A DNA stretch of 64,000 nucleotides, from contig NZ_JADFFL010000011.1 in NCBI RefSeq assembly GCF_015222005.1, positions 62,001-126,000 of the forward strand, given 5' to 3'. Source of the DNA: Mucilaginibacter myungsuensis. GTDB taxonomy: Bacteria; Bacteroidota; Bacteroidia; Sphingobacteriales; Sphingobacteriaceae. Positions within the stretch are counted from its first letter, which is position 1; each line of letters opens with the position of its first letter. Made by a program: the position numbers and the translations under genes. Shown here piece after piece: positions 24,435 through 33,656 of this stretch. Under the pieces are notes generated by a model. The model was not told where the DNA came from. It saw nothing but the letters and a program-made list of their open reading frames with translations, and searched no databases.

Positions 24435-25822
24435 CTAAACGCCTCCACTAATTCAAATTCCACTTTCCTTGCCGGATAGCGTTCAGCGAAAGCTACTACC
24501 AGGTTTCGGATATAACCATTATCCGGATGAGGGGCTAAGCACGCCTTCAGCGCGTCGAAATTATTGACCTCGAAATCGTTGGGAATATAGCCCATGCCGT
24601 AAAATCGGCCATTCTCGATCAGCATACAGCTTTGCTCTTCCCAGTTGCGGCCTTTATCGCGGATGGCGAAGGTGGGCAGTTGTTCTTTCAAACTTTCTAT
24701 CGCGGTGTTGACCTTGTGGTTGTATACATCAACTTCCTCGTGACCGGTACAAGCGCACAGTTCACCACTTGGACTGCCGCATACTTCATTGTTCTTTTGG
24801 ATAAAGCACAGCTTAGGGCAAAGACCAAATTCTTCCATCAGCAAATTCAGCATGGAATAACCTTCTAATAACGAGCGGCAATTATGCACAGGATGCGCGT
24901 GCTTACGGTTTTTGTCGACAGCTAAGCGCAGATAGCCACGCTGGTCCTCGTAAGTGTACAAGCCGAAGGTATGTTCAAAACGTTTGAGTGAGCGGTTGTA
25001 TTTAGGCCACAGGCGTTTGATCTCGATAGCTTCCAACGCTAAAGACATCAACTCCGTACCACATTCGCGATGGGTGATGTGGTAGATGTTCTTTAAAAAC
25101 TCCTGACGTTGCAAGTTTGGGTTATTGCCACTGAAATGGCTGCATACCCGTTTTTTGATATTAACGGCTTTGCCAACATAGATCACCTTGCCTTTTTGAT
25201 CATGAAAGTAATACACGCCGGGCATCATCGGCAACGAGTCGATCATGCCTTTTGGCAGATTGGCTGGTAGGTTCTGCTCTTTAGAGTTCTTTTTAAGCGA
25301 AGCGAGAATATGCTTATTGCTATCGCTCCGTAATAGCAGACCGAACAATTCCGCAGTAGCCTCAGCATCACCGCCGGCACGGTGGCGGCTTGTGTTACCG
25401 ATCCCTAAATGATGGCAAAGTTTGCCTAAACTATAGGAGGGCAGCCCGGGCAATATCTTACGACCTAACCTGACCGTGCAAAGTTTATTGCAATTCAGGT
25501 CGTACCCTGCGGCCGATAAGTGGTACCTTAAAAATGAATAATCAAAGTTGACGTTATGGGCTACAAAGATCTTGTCGTGCAGTAGCTGATAGATCTCGTG
25601 CGCTACCTGGTTAAAAGTAGGCGCATCATCCACCATCTCGTTGGTGATGCCGGTCAGGGCGCGGATAAATACCGGGATGTCGCGCAGCGGATTGATCAGC
25701 GTTTCGTAACGGTGTGTCACCTGCATACCATCGTGGATACGGATAGCCACCTCGGTTATCCCGTTGGCGCTGGCGTGACCGCCGGTGGTCTCAATATCTA
25801 CGATCGCATACATTGCTAACAA
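24431..25822 (-). CDS. DEDDh exonuclease fused to a GIY-YIG nuclease (epsilon/UvrC-like)
   Basis: A 463-residue fusion. The N-terminal domain (about 1-175) is a DNA polymerase III epsilon-like 3'-5' exonuclease: VDIETTGG with Asp-Glu, NVNFDYSFL, and HRAGGDAEAT. A GIY-YIG domain follows (about 200-285: PGVYYFHDQKGKVIYVGKAVNIKKRVCSHF), like the N-terminal half of UvrC or the Cho nuclease. The C-terminal third is a family-specific extension with scattered Cys (SPSGELCACTGHEE). The pair suggests incision plus trimming at DNA lesions. This fusion is known from other bacteria. The start may be the fourth codon Met (25813), which directly precedes YAIVDIETTG. Confidence 0.9.
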   Translation of the reverse strand: MLAMYAIVDIETTGGHASANGITEVAIRIHDGMQVTHRYETLINPLRDIPVFIRALTGITNEMVDDAPTFNQVAHEIYQLLHDKIFVAHNVNFDYSFLRYHLSAAGYDLNCNKLCTVRLGRKILPGLPSYSLGKLCHHLGIGNTSRHRAGGDAEATAELFGLLLRSDSNKHILASLKKNSKEQNLPANLPKGMIDSLPMMPGVYYFHDQKGKVIYVGKAVNIKKRVCSHFSGNNPNLQRQEFLKNIYHITHRECGTELMSLALEAIEIKRLWPKYNRSLKRFEHTFGLYTYEDQRGYLRLAVDKNRKHAHPVHNCRSLLEGYSMLNLLMEEFGLCPKLCFIQKNNEVCGSPSGELCACTGHEEVDVYNHKVNTAIESLKEQLPTFAIRDKGRNWEEQSCMLIENGRFYGMGYIPNDFEVNNFDALKACLAPHPDNGYIRNLVVAFAERYPARKVEFELVEAFS

Positions 25823-25922
25823 ATTTAGTTAATATTCTGAAAGAACAATATCTCTCAGCAAAAAAAACTTAACGCCTGTTAATGTCTTTTTATTACCATT
25901 GCTATAAAGCAAATATTACTTA

Positions 25923-26483
25923 ATGAAAACCGAAAAAGAAAAAATGATATCCGGCGAATACTACCTCGCGAACGATCCTGAATTGGTTAAAGAACGCGCC
26001 GATTGTAAACGTCTCCTCAAGCAATTGAACGTAGACGAATATGTGGTGGGTGATGGCACCAAAGCCGTTTTAGCCAAATTGATCCCCAATGCGCCCTCAA
26101 GTTTATATATCGAACCGCCGTTCCATTGCGATTACGGTTATAACATCACCTGCGGCGAGAATGTCTACTTTAACGTCAATTGCGTGGTGTTGGATGTAAT
26201 GCCGGTAAAGATCGGCAATAATGTGTTTTGCGCCTCGGCAGTGCAGATCTACACCGCTACGCATCCGTTGGAGGCCGACCAACGCCGTGTATTGGAGAAT
26301 GCTAAACCTGTAGTGATCGGTGATGATTGTTGGATAGGGGGCGGTGCGATCATTTGTCCGGGTGTTACTATTGGTGACAGATGCGTCATCGGTGCAGGTT
26401 CTGTAATTACCAAAGGTATCCCTTCGGATTCTCTGGCGGTAGGTACTCCGGCGCGGGTCATAAGGAAGATCGATAACAAATAA
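25923..26483 (+). CDS. Sugar O-acetyltransferase (maltose/galactoside acetyltransferase family)
   Basis: A 186-residue left-handed beta-helix acetyltransferase using acetyl-CoA. An N-terminal Mac domain (EKEKMISGEYYLANDPELVKER) is typical of maa/lacA proteins. Hexapeptide repeats begin around residue 75. The catalytic His lies in TATHPLEADQR, and WIGGGAIICPGVTIGDRCVIGAGSVITKG forms the CoA-binding coil. The physiological acceptor sugar cannot be read from sequence. It converges with yidC; the terminator between them faces the minus strand. Confidence 0.92.
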   Translation: MKTEKEKMISGEYYLANDPELVKERADCKRLLKQLNVDEYVVGDGTKAVLAKLIPNAPSSLYIEPPFHCDYGYNITCGENVYFNVNCVVLDVMPVKIGNNVFCASAVQIYTATHPLEADQRRVLENAKPVVIGDDCWIGGGAIICPGVTIGDRCVIGAGSVITKGIPSDSLAVGTPARVIRKIDNK

Positions 26484-26493
26484 CTACTATAAC

Positions 26494-26523
26494 AAAAAAG
26501 CGTCCCGATAAATTCGAGACGCT
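26494..26523 (-). terminator. Terminator of the pyrG-yidC operon
   Basis: AGCGTCCCGA (26499-26508) pairs with TCGAGACGCT (26514-26523) with one mismatch. The A-run at 26494-26499 gives the minus-strand U-tract. Confidence 0.78.
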
Positions 26524-26564
26524 TTCCATATAGTCGAGATGCTTAAGCGCTTATCTCTAAAGAA

Positions 26565-28400
26565 TTACTTCTTTCCTTTAGTCTGCGCTTGTTGTTGCTG
26601 GCGCATCATTTCTTCCATTTTAGCGGCAAAACCAGTTTTCTTTTTGGTCTTGTCCTCAGGTTTCTTTTTGTTCTCCTGTATCTGAGCGTGGATCTTCTTG
26701 TCATCAACCATAAATTTGATCAGGTATTGTTGTAAGAAGGTCAGCATGTTGGCCAGGAAGTAATAGTAGTTCAGGCCGGCTGGGTAACCGTTCAGCGCGC
26801 CGAAGAAGATGATCGGGGTGATGTAACCTATGTATTTCATCTGACCGGTAGCGCCCGATATTTGATTATTAAAATAGGTATAGATCAGCGTACTGATGGT
26901 CATTAGTAAACACATTAAACTGATGTGTGTCCAACCGATCAATGGTAACGGTGCAAAGGTCACCAGAGTATCATAAGTAGACAGGTCATGCATCCACAGG
27001 AAACTTTGACCACGCAACTCGAACAAGCTTGGGAAAAAGCGGAAGAACGCTATCACGATAGGCATTTGCAGCAATAGCGGCAAACAACCACCCAGCGGGT
27101 TCACACCGGCCTTTTTGTACAATTTCATGTACTCCTGTTGTAGCAGGGTAGGATTATCCTCGCCAACTTTCTCTTTTATCTCGTCCATCTCAGGTTTTAA
27201 CACCCTCATTTTGGCCATTGATAGGTAAGACTTATAGGTTAACGGAGACAGGACTAATTTCAGGATAATGGTCAACGCCAGGATGATCATACCATAGTTC
27301 CAGCCAAATTGCTGTAAAAAGGTGAACACCGGCAATACCGCAAAACGGTTGATGTATTGCAGCGGGCCCCAACCCATGTTGATCTGTTTTTCCAGCTCGT
27401 ACTTATCACCCTGATCTTTCAGTGTGCTGTATTTATTAGGGCCAAAGTAGAACGTCAACGGGAAATTACCCACGCTACTTTTAGGTACTACCAAACCGGC
27501 TTTCATTTGCTTGATGTGGGTAGTATCCGCAATATCAATAGCAACAGCCAGATTAGATTTTGTAAAACCCTGGTCACTGATCAGCGCGCTCGAGAAGAAG
27601 TGCTGCTTAAAAGATACCCATTGCATCTTTTTATCGGCTATTTCTTTCGCGTCGTCCTTACCCTCGCTCAGGTAATCAACATCGTGCTCGGTAGTTCTCC
27701 AGTAAACGGTCGAGTACTGGCGCTCCAAAACCATGTCCTTTTCTAACTTGTTAGGGTTAGCGGCCCAGCTCAGGTTTATCTCGTTGCTATTAGCAACTAC
27801 GTTATCCAAACCGGTCGGGGTGATGGTCAACCCAACTTTAAAGCCTTCACCTTTTAACGTGTACACGTAATCCAGGTATTGCGTTGGGCTGTAGCTTAAG
27901 CGCATGGTCACTGATGTTGAATCGGTACCTGTTACCTTTGCCGATGGCGCGCTTGGCGTAAAGTAATAATCGTTGGTGTTGATGTATTTATCACCGGCAC
28001 GCAGGTTAAGGCCAAAGCTGTTACCTGCACCATCGAACATGATCAATGGTTTTTTATCGTGGGTAAAAAACTTCTTTAGCTGTACCGAGTAAACACGGCC
28101 GCCTTTAGCGCTTAGTTTGATCAGTAATTCGCTGTTCTCTAAAGTAACTAATTGGTCGGTACCTACGGTAGCAGCGCCAAAAGGTTGTTTAAGAACGGCA
28201 GAGTCTAAAACCTTGCCTGCTTTTGTGCTGTCGAACTTTGCTGTAGTGGCAGGTAATGGTTTACCAGCTTTCTTTAACGAATCCAGATGCGCGCGCTCTT
28301 GTTCCTTTTTTATCTCCGCGTCCGACGGCTTAAGCAGGTAGAACGAACCTGCTATAATGATCATGATCAGGAATAATCCTGTAAATGTATTCTTATCCAT
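26565..28400 (-). CDS. yidC: Membrane protein insertase YidC
   Basis: Inserts and folds inner-membrane proteins with or without SecYEG. 611 residues, with an N-terminal anchor (about 5-24), a large periplasmic beta domain (about 60-350), and the conserved insertase core of five membrane helices from about 360. WNYGMIILALTIILKLVLSPLTYKSYLSMAKMR carries the Arg-containing hydrophilic groove. The C-terminal tail is highly basic (KKKPEDKTKKKTGFAAKMEE...QTKGKK), as expected for ribosome contact. It starts 8 bases after the pyrG stop, so it is cotranscribed with pyrG. There is no rnpA or rpmH nearby, unlike the classic arrangement. Confidence 0.96.
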   Translation of the reverse strand: MDKNTFTGLFLIMIIIAGSFYLLKPSDAEIKKEQERAHLDSLKKAGKPLPATTAKFDSTKAGKVLDSAVLKQPFGAATVGTDQLVTLENSELLIKLSAKGGRVYSVQLKKFFTHDKKPLIMFDGAGNSFGLNLRAGDKYINTNDYYFTPSAPSAKVTGTDSTSVTMRLSYSPTQYLDYVYTLKGEGFKVGLTITPTGLDNVVANSNEINLSWAANPNKLEKDMVLERQYSTVYWRTTEHDVDYLSEGKDDAKEIADKKMQWVSFKQHFFSSALISDQGFTKSNLAVAIDIADTTHIKQMKAGLVVPKSSVGNFPLTFYFGPNKYSTLKDQGDKYELEKQINMGWGPLQYINRFAVLPVFTFLQQFGWNYGMIILALTIILKLVLSPLTYKSYLSMAKMRVLKPEMDEIKEKVGEDNPTLLQQEYMKLYKKAGVNPLGGCLPLLLQMPIVIAFFRFFPSLFELRGQSFLWMHDLSTYDTLVTFAPLPLIGWTHISLMCLLMTISTLIYTYFNNQISGATGQMKYIGYITPIIFFGALNGYPAGLNYYYFLANMLTFLQQYLIKFMVDDKKIHAQIQENKKKPEDKTKKKTGFAAKMEEMMRQQQQAQTKGKK

Positions 28401-28408
28401 TAATTTAA

Positions 28409-30019
28409 TTATTTCTTGCGGGCGTAAGCCAGCGAAGCGGCGACAAAGTTAACAAAAAGTGGGTGAGGATCTGCAACTGTCGATTTTAATTCGGGGTGGA
28501 ACTGCGCGCCTACAAAGAACGGGTGATTTTTCAACTCTACTATCTCAACCAGACCGTTATCCGGGTTCATGCCAGATGTGCTCATGCCGCCCTCTTTATA
28601 TTGTTTCAGATAGGCGTTATTGAACTCGTAACGGTGACGGTGACGCTCGCTGATGTGGGTTTTGCCATATATCGCGGCTGCTTTACTGCCTGCTTTCAGG
28701 TCGCAAGCGTAAGCGCCTAAACGCATGGTACCGCCCATGTTTTTAACATCCTTTTGGTCTTCCATCATCGAGATGACCGGATGAGCGGTTTGCGGGTTCA
28801 TCTCTGTACTGTTAGCTTCGGCCAGACCCAGCACATTGCGGCCGTATTCAACCACAGCGCATTGCATACCTAAACAAATACCAAAGAATGGGATGTTATT
28901 CTCGCGTACGTATCTGATCGCCTCGATCTTACCTTCGAAACCACGCTCGCCAAAGCCTGGAGCGACCAATACACCGCAAAGGCCTTTCAGCTTATCGATG
29001 GCGTTCTCCGGGGTCAGGTTACCGGATTGGATGGTGACAACCTTTACTTTACACTCGTTCTTAGCACCGGCATGTACAAACGCCTCAATGATAGATTTAT
29101 AAGCATCAGGAAGTTCAACATATTTGCCTACCAGGCCAATTTGTATCTCGGCAGTAGGGTTTTTAAGGCGGCCCAAAAAGTTTTTCCAGCTATCCAGGTT
29201 AGGCTCGTTCTTGGTCGGCAGTTTTAATTTTGCCAAAACGGTCTTATCCAGTTGTTCTTTCAACATCAGCAAAGGCACGTCGTAAATCGTCGACGCGTCT
29301 ATCGATTCGACAACGGCATTGATATTAACGTTACAGAACAGGGCTATCTTTTTACGGATATCCTGATTGATATGGTGCTCGGTGCGGCAAACCAAAATAT
29401 CAGGCTGGATACCATACTCTAACAACATCTTAACCGAGTGTTGGGTAGGTTTGGTCTTTAACTCGCCGGCAGCAGCAAGGTATGGGATCAGCGTTAAGTG
29501 GATGACGATGGCGTTGTTAGAGCCTTCTTCCCACTTGAACTGACGTACAGCCTCAACAAATGGCAGCGACTCAATATCGCCTACGGTACCACCTATCTCG
29601 GTGATCACGATATCGTACTGGCCATTTTCGCCAAGGATACGGAAGTTACGTTTGATCTCGTCGGTAATATGCGGAACAACTTGCACGGTCTTACCCAAAA
29701 ATGCGCCCTCACGCTCACGGTTGATCACATTTTGATAGATACGACCGGTAGTGATGTTGTTTGATTGCGAAGTTGGTGTATTCAAAAAACGCTCGTAGTG
29801 ACCCAGGTCAAGGTCGGTCTCGGCGCCGTCCTCGGTCACATAGCACTCGCCATGCTCGTACGGATTAAGCGTTCCCGGGTCAATATTAATGTAAGGATCG
29901 AATTTTTGAATAGTAACACGGTAACCACGTGCCTGAAGGAGTTTAGCCAGCGAAGCTGAGATAATGCCTTTACCTAATGATGAGGTAACGCCGCCCGTAA
30001 CAAAGATGTATTTAGTCAT
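28409..30019 (-). CDS. pyrG: CTP synthase
   Basis: Glutamine-dependent amination of UTP to CTP. 536 residues. The N-terminal synthetase begins with TKYIFVTGGVTSSLGKGI (P-loop) and includes CYVTEDGAETDLDLGHYERF. The C-terminal class I glutaminase has nucleophile Cys382 (GICLGMQ) with His508 and Glu510 (FHPEL). The GGTMRLG block is complete. It is the first gene of a two-gene operon with yidC. The unusual pairing of a pyrimidine gene and the insertase is common in Bacteroidota. Confidence 0.97.
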   Translation of the reverse strand: MTKYIFVTGGVTSSLGKGIISASLAKLLQARGYRVTIQKFDPYINIDPGTLNPYEHGECYVTEDGAETDLDLGHYERFLNTPTSQSNNITTGRIYQNVINREREGAFLGKTVQVVPHITDEIKRNFRILGENGQYDIVITEIGGTVGDIESLPFVEAVRQFKWEEGSNNAIVIHLTLIPYLAAAGELKTKPTQHSVKMLLEYGIQPDILVCRTEHHINQDIRKKIALFCNVNINAVVESIDASTIYDVPLLMLKEQLDKTVLAKLKLPTKNEPNLDSWKNFLGRLKNPTAEIQIGLVGKYVELPDAYKSIIEAFVHAGAKNECKVKVVTIQSGNLTPENAIDKLKGLCGVLVAPGFGERGFEGKIEAIRYVRENNIPFFGICLGMQCAVVEYGRNVLGLAEANSTEMNPQTAHPVISMMEDQKDVKNMGGTMRLGAYACDLKAGSKAAAIYGKTHISERHRHRYEFNNAYLKQYKEGGMSTSGMNPDNGLVEIVELKNHPFFVGAQFHPELKSTVADPHPLFVNFVAASLAYARKK

Positions 30020-30042
30020 GTAAATTGTTTCTGTACGGGATA

Positions 30043-30050
30043 CAAAGGTA
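30043..30050 (-). promoter_or_regulatory. -7 element of pyrG-yidC
   Basis: Minus strand TACCTTTG is an exact TAnnTTTG match, 23 bases before the pyrG ATG; no TTG at the expected -33. Confidence 0.45.
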
Positions 30051-30191
30051 GCAAATTTCGGCGGATGTTTGGCGGCTATCTGTAATTGTTGAAAAGGCGG
30101 TAACTTGTTGATAAGAAAGGGGAAGCAGATCTAACGAGCGCATGGCCCGTGTCACAAAGAGTTTATTTGCGGAATATCTTGACCATTGTTC

Positions 30192-30222
30192 TTGATAAAC
30201 TAAATATTTAGTTTTATGTTTG
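30192..30222 (+). promoter_or_regulatory. Promoter of the TlpA-like gene, apparently leaderless
   Basis: TTG (30192-30194), 20 bases, TATGTTTG (30215-30222). Only four bases separate this element from ATG 30227, so transcription should begin at or next to the start codon. Confidence 0.6.
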
Positions 30223-30226
30223 GGGT

Positions 30227-31639
30227 ATGAAGAGCATCGTCAGACTTGCCTTTTTCCTGTTAGTTGCGGCAACATTCAATGCGCAAGCCCAGGAGAAATT
30301 TCCGGGCAAGACATTAAGTTTGATAGGGGAGCCGGCAGTTACTGTTTTTAAGAACGAGTCGGCAGATACTTTGAAGATAAAAGGTATGTTCTTTAACTGG
30401 CTGCCGTATGTAGAGACCAATTTTGACCTGCGTATCCCGCCCAGCAAGCAAGATAGCCTGACTTTGTTATTCAATTTTCTAGATCATATAGCTATTAACG
30501 GCACGTTCAGGATACTGAACGCCCCGGGTAAACGGGTGGTCTGTACTGTCAGAAGTATCAAGCCCAAGGCTACCGATGTTGAATTTGAAGGTGACCTGCA
30601 CATGGAGAATACTTATTTGTTAAGTTATTCTAACTTTTTGGGTATCAACGATAATGAGAGCCGCGCCTATTACAACATGGGCGATAAGATCAAAGACTTT
30701 AATTTGTTCCCGGCCATAGCCGATTCCATTACAAAAGTTAGAACAGATTTTTTGGAACGGTATAGTCCGCCGGTATCGCCCTGGTTCAAACGCTACGAAT
30801 ACGATCGGTTAATGTATAACGGTATGATGCGTAAAGACAATGTGCTGATCAGTAAACGCTTTTACCGCGGCAAACCAATACCCGTGAATGATAATTATTA
30901 TGATTTTGAAAAGGACCTGAGTTTAAAATACACCGGCGAGCCGATAACCACCGAGTTCCTTTGGACCGCTGATACTTATCTATTCCGCCAGGCAGAGAAA
31001 AAGAAGATCCCCGGCCTGGGCGGAATGTTAAAGATGACGGACAGCATTGCCGGTAACACCTCGTTGGCAGATGTGATCAAGACACGCAGGTTAGGTACAT
31101 TCTATACACATAAGCGCGAAGATTACGAACGCGAAATGGCCGTTACTAAGTTAAGTACAACTGTGGTTAAAACCATGGTCGATTCCATTATTCAGGCAAG
31201 GTTGGGTTTTCCTAAGGTCGGTAAAAAAGCACCGGATATGACCTTGAAGGATATAGACGGCAAAACGGTTAGTCTGGCATCATTTGCCGGGCATCCGGTC
31301 ATTATTAACTTTTGGGCCGAATGGTGCGGACCGTGCAAAGCCGAATTCCCGATGGAAAATAAGCTGTACCAGCAATATAAAGACAAAGGTTTGGTGATCA
31401 TCAATATCTGCCTGGAAACCAAAGAGGAAAGCTGGAAAGCCATCACCAAACGGGATGATTTGCAAATGGTCAACCTGTTTGCTGATGCAGAGAGTTATAA
31501 AAAGATCAAAGCGGCTTATAATATAGGGGCGATCCCGCGAAGTATAGCTATTGGAAAAGATCAAAAAGTGATAGCCAATTATTATCAGCGTGCAAGTTTG
31601 TTAAAGGATGCAGATATAGCAGCGCTGCTTAAGAACTGA
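30227..31639 (+). CDS. Exported TlpA-family thioredoxin-like protein with N-terminal beta domain
   Basis: A 470-residue periplasmic redox protein. The signal peptide ends near NAQAQ (residues 1-21). A long N-terminal region (about 25-320), common to Bacteroidota TlpA-like proteins and of unknown role, precedes a thioredoxin domain (about 328-470). The active-site CGPC is at Cys367 and Cys370 (NFWAEWCGPCKAEFP). The cis-Pro lies in GAIPRSIAI. The likely activity is reduction of disulfides in exported proteins or cytochrome c maturation. The start codon sits immediately behind a consensus promoter. Convergent with the M23 peptidase gene, the two stop codons being adjacent. Confidence 0.9.
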   Translation: MKSIVRLAFFLLVAATFNAQAQEKFPGKTLSLIGEPAVTVFKNESADTLKIKGMFFNWLPYVETNFDLRIPPSKQDSLTLLFNFLDHIAINGTFRILNAPGKRVVCTVRSIKPKATDVEFEGDLHMENTYLLSYSNFLGINDNESRAYYNMGDKIKDFNLFPAIADSITKVRTDFLERYSPPVSPWFKRYEYDRLMYNGMMRKDNVLISKRFYRGKPIPVNDNYYDFEKDLSLKYTGEPITTEFLWTADTYLFRQAEKKKIPGLGGMLKMTDSIAGNTSLADVIKTRRLGTFYTHKREDYEREMAVTKLSTTVVKTMVDSIIQARLGFPKVGKKAPDMTLKDIDGKTVSLASFAGHPVIINFWAEWCGPCKAEFPMENKLYQQYKDKGLVIINICLETKEESWKAITKRDDLQMVNLFADAESYKKIKAAYNIGAIPRSIAIGKDQKVIANYYQRASLLKDADIAALLKN

Positions 31640-32962
31640 TCACCTGCTGCTACTGATCCAGCCGGTGGTGTCTTTGTATTCCACCAAAAAGTAATTCTTG
31701 TAGGTGCCAAGTATATCTACTTTGTCGCCTTTATCAATAGTCAGTTTATGCGCTGCGGTACTATCAGGCTTATCATAAAGCGGACTATCGGTTTTTAACG
31801 CCAAGTTGCGGATAGGGGAGATCGAAGCGGTCTCTTTTGCGCGAACAAAACCAGCCGTTCCATCCGGCAGCGCAACTTTATACCAACCATCTGTAGCTGC
31901 GTCCACAGTTAACGGAGTATGTTGACTTAAAGGTGAACCAGTACTTTTAGGGTCGGGTAAAGTGTAAATAGTCGACTTGCTGTTATTTCTTACGGTAGCG
32001 TTCAGATTTGTCAAGGGCGCCGTAACCGGCAAAGGCTGTTTGATATTTCTGTCGATGAATGGCAGCGGGTCAACCGCGCCCTGGTTGGTGTAAATGCCAA
32101 AGTGCAAATGAGCGGGTGTGGTTCTCGCGTTACCCGTATTGCCCACCAAGCCGATCACATCGCCGGCCTTCAACGTTTGCCCATCGCTCACTAACTGACT
32201 ATCTAAATGGGCATAATACAAACTATAGTCGCGCCCCTCGGGCCGGAAGAACACCACCTTTCCGCCCAAATTATTTTCACCGACACGGTTTACCGTCCCG
32301 GGGTCTGTAGCTATGGCAGGGCTGCCTTTGGTCGCGAAAATATCCACGCCTTCATGCTTGCGGCTGTCGGCGTCGCGGCCGTCGCCCCAAAAGCTACCGA
32401 TGCGTGGTTTGCCAACATTTGATACCGGAAAGCCCAATGATGGCCCGGCGGTTATGGTGAGGGTGTATTCGCCGCCACGCAACAGTTCGGGTTGCAGGCG
32501 CAGGATATATTTACCGGTTTGTTTTACCTCGTAATTGATGTCAGCACCAAGCGTATCTGCTGATGCCACTACTTTGGTTTCGTTATTTTCTTCAACCTGC
32601 ATCAGGTCTGCATAAATAGCAAAGTTTAGGATAGGCTTTCTGCGGATAGCGACGCGGAGCATTTGTCCACGTTTGGCATCGAACTTTAAGGCTGTCGCCA
32701 TGATCTTGTCAGATGCAAAGTAACCAGTTTCCTGGTAAGGGATTGTGATGTTAAGCGTTTTGACTACGCTCTCGTTAGCTTTGCTCAACCAACTGTTGCC
32801 TAATGCGGTCTTATGCAATCCCGCTTCTATCAGCCGCTGACCGTATTGATCATGCGGAGATAATTTCTTGAACATGGCCAGTGGCCCACGGTCGCTACAG
32901 GCAGACCAAAGTAGAGTGGTCAATAGTAGCGAAGTATATAGTAGTAAATGTTTGCTTTTCAT
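31640..32962 (-). CDS. M23 metallopeptidase lipoprotein with SH3 domains
   Basis: A 440-residue lipoprotein (lipobox at TTLLWSAC) that should cleave cell-wall peptides. The LytM/M23 domain lies centrally (about 190-300). Zinc ligands are seen in KHEGVDIF (H..xD) and AHLHFGIY (HxH). An N-terminal domain (about 60-175) carries repeated strands. C-terminal SH3-like segments (about 325-380 and 390-440) end in a WISSSR motif. It may act as an endopeptidase or as an amidase activator. Its stop codon directly follows that of the TlpA-like gene on the other strand. Confidence 0.9.
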   Translation of the reverse strand: MKSKHLLLYTSLLLTTLLWSACSDRGPLAMFKKLSPHDQYGQRLIEAGLHKTALGNSWLSKANESVVKTLNITIPYQETGYFASDKIMATALKFDAKRGQMLRVAIRRKPILNFAIYADLMQVEENNETKVVASADTLGADINYEVKQTGKYILRLQPELLRGGEYTLTITAGPSLGFPVSNVGKPRIGSFWGDGRDADSRKHEGVDIFATKGSPAIATDPGTVNRVGENNLGGKVVFFRPEGRDYSLYYAHLDSQLVSDGQTLKAGDVIGLVGNTGNARTTPAHLHFGIYTNQGAVDPLPFIDRNIKQPLPVTAPLTNLNATVRNNSKSTIYTLPDPKSTGSPLSQHTPLTVDAATDGWYKVALPDGTAGFVRAKETASISPIRNLALKTDSPLYDKPDSTAAHKLTIDKGDKVDILGTYKNYFLVEYKDTTGWISSSR

Positions 32963-33036
32963 AGCGATGCCTCAGATCTTAAACCTGACGCATCACTATA
33001 AAGTTTTTTTTAAGTTTTTAGAAATGTCCGATACCG

Positions 33037-33642
33037 TTAATACCACTTGTTCATATCGGCTTCGGTATCTCTTTTTATCACTTTAGGTTTATAAGGCTGA
33101 CCGGTATTGTATAAACTCACCAGATCAAGGATCTTGTTGAAACTCAGTTTGTCGATAGCGGTGTATTTGTTATAGATCTCTGGTTGGTCTTTTAACAGTT
33201 CGCCAAACCCGTCTTTTGCTTTGGATGTAGTGCCGGTAGATATTAGCACGCCTCCTTTAATGTTGAAAGGTTTGCCATTGTCTTTATTAACATACCAATT
33301 AAGGGATGTTAACAGGGTGCCGATAGCGCCCGCATAATTGTTCCCAACTCGTTGGTATAAACTGATCGGGCCGTTTTGTATCACATGGATAAACTCGGGT
33401 TTGCCATTATCGTTAATATCCAGGGCTCTGAACAAGATGTCATTGCTCTGCTGATAAAATTCTTTAATAGTTTCGGTCTTTATCTTTTCAGACTTGCCGC
33501 CGGGGACTTTATACTTTAGACTCCAGGTTACACTGACCTCGCACTTGATAGTATCACCATTGGTGGTGATCACATAGTCGTCTGTTTGAGCAACAGCTGT
33601 GAAAGTTGATAGGGCTAATAGAATTGCGATAAGGTATTTCAT
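33037..33642 (-). CDS. Secreted protein of unknown function
   Basis: A 201-residue protein with a clear signal peptide (MKYLIAILLALSTFTAVAQ). The mature part is strand-rich (YVITTNGDTIKCEVSV...KYKVPGGKSEKI), a pattern common in Bacteroidota exported proteins with short DUF-like repeats. It lies 14 bases after kdsB on the same strand and may be the last gene of the kinase-lipoproteins-kdsB operon. I do not recognise the family. Confidence 0.65.
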   Translation of the reverse strand: MKYLIAILLALSTFTAVAQTDDYVITTNGDTIKCEVSVTWSLKYKVPGGKSEKIKTETIKEFYQQSNDILFRALDINDNGKPEFIHVIQNGPISLYQRVGNNYAGAIGTLLTSLNWYVNKDNGKPFNIKGGVLISTGTTSKAKDGFGELLKDQPEIYNKYTAIDKLSFNKILDLVSLYNTGQPYKPKVIKRDTEADMNKWY

Positions 33643-33656
33643 TTAGGTGAGGGGTT

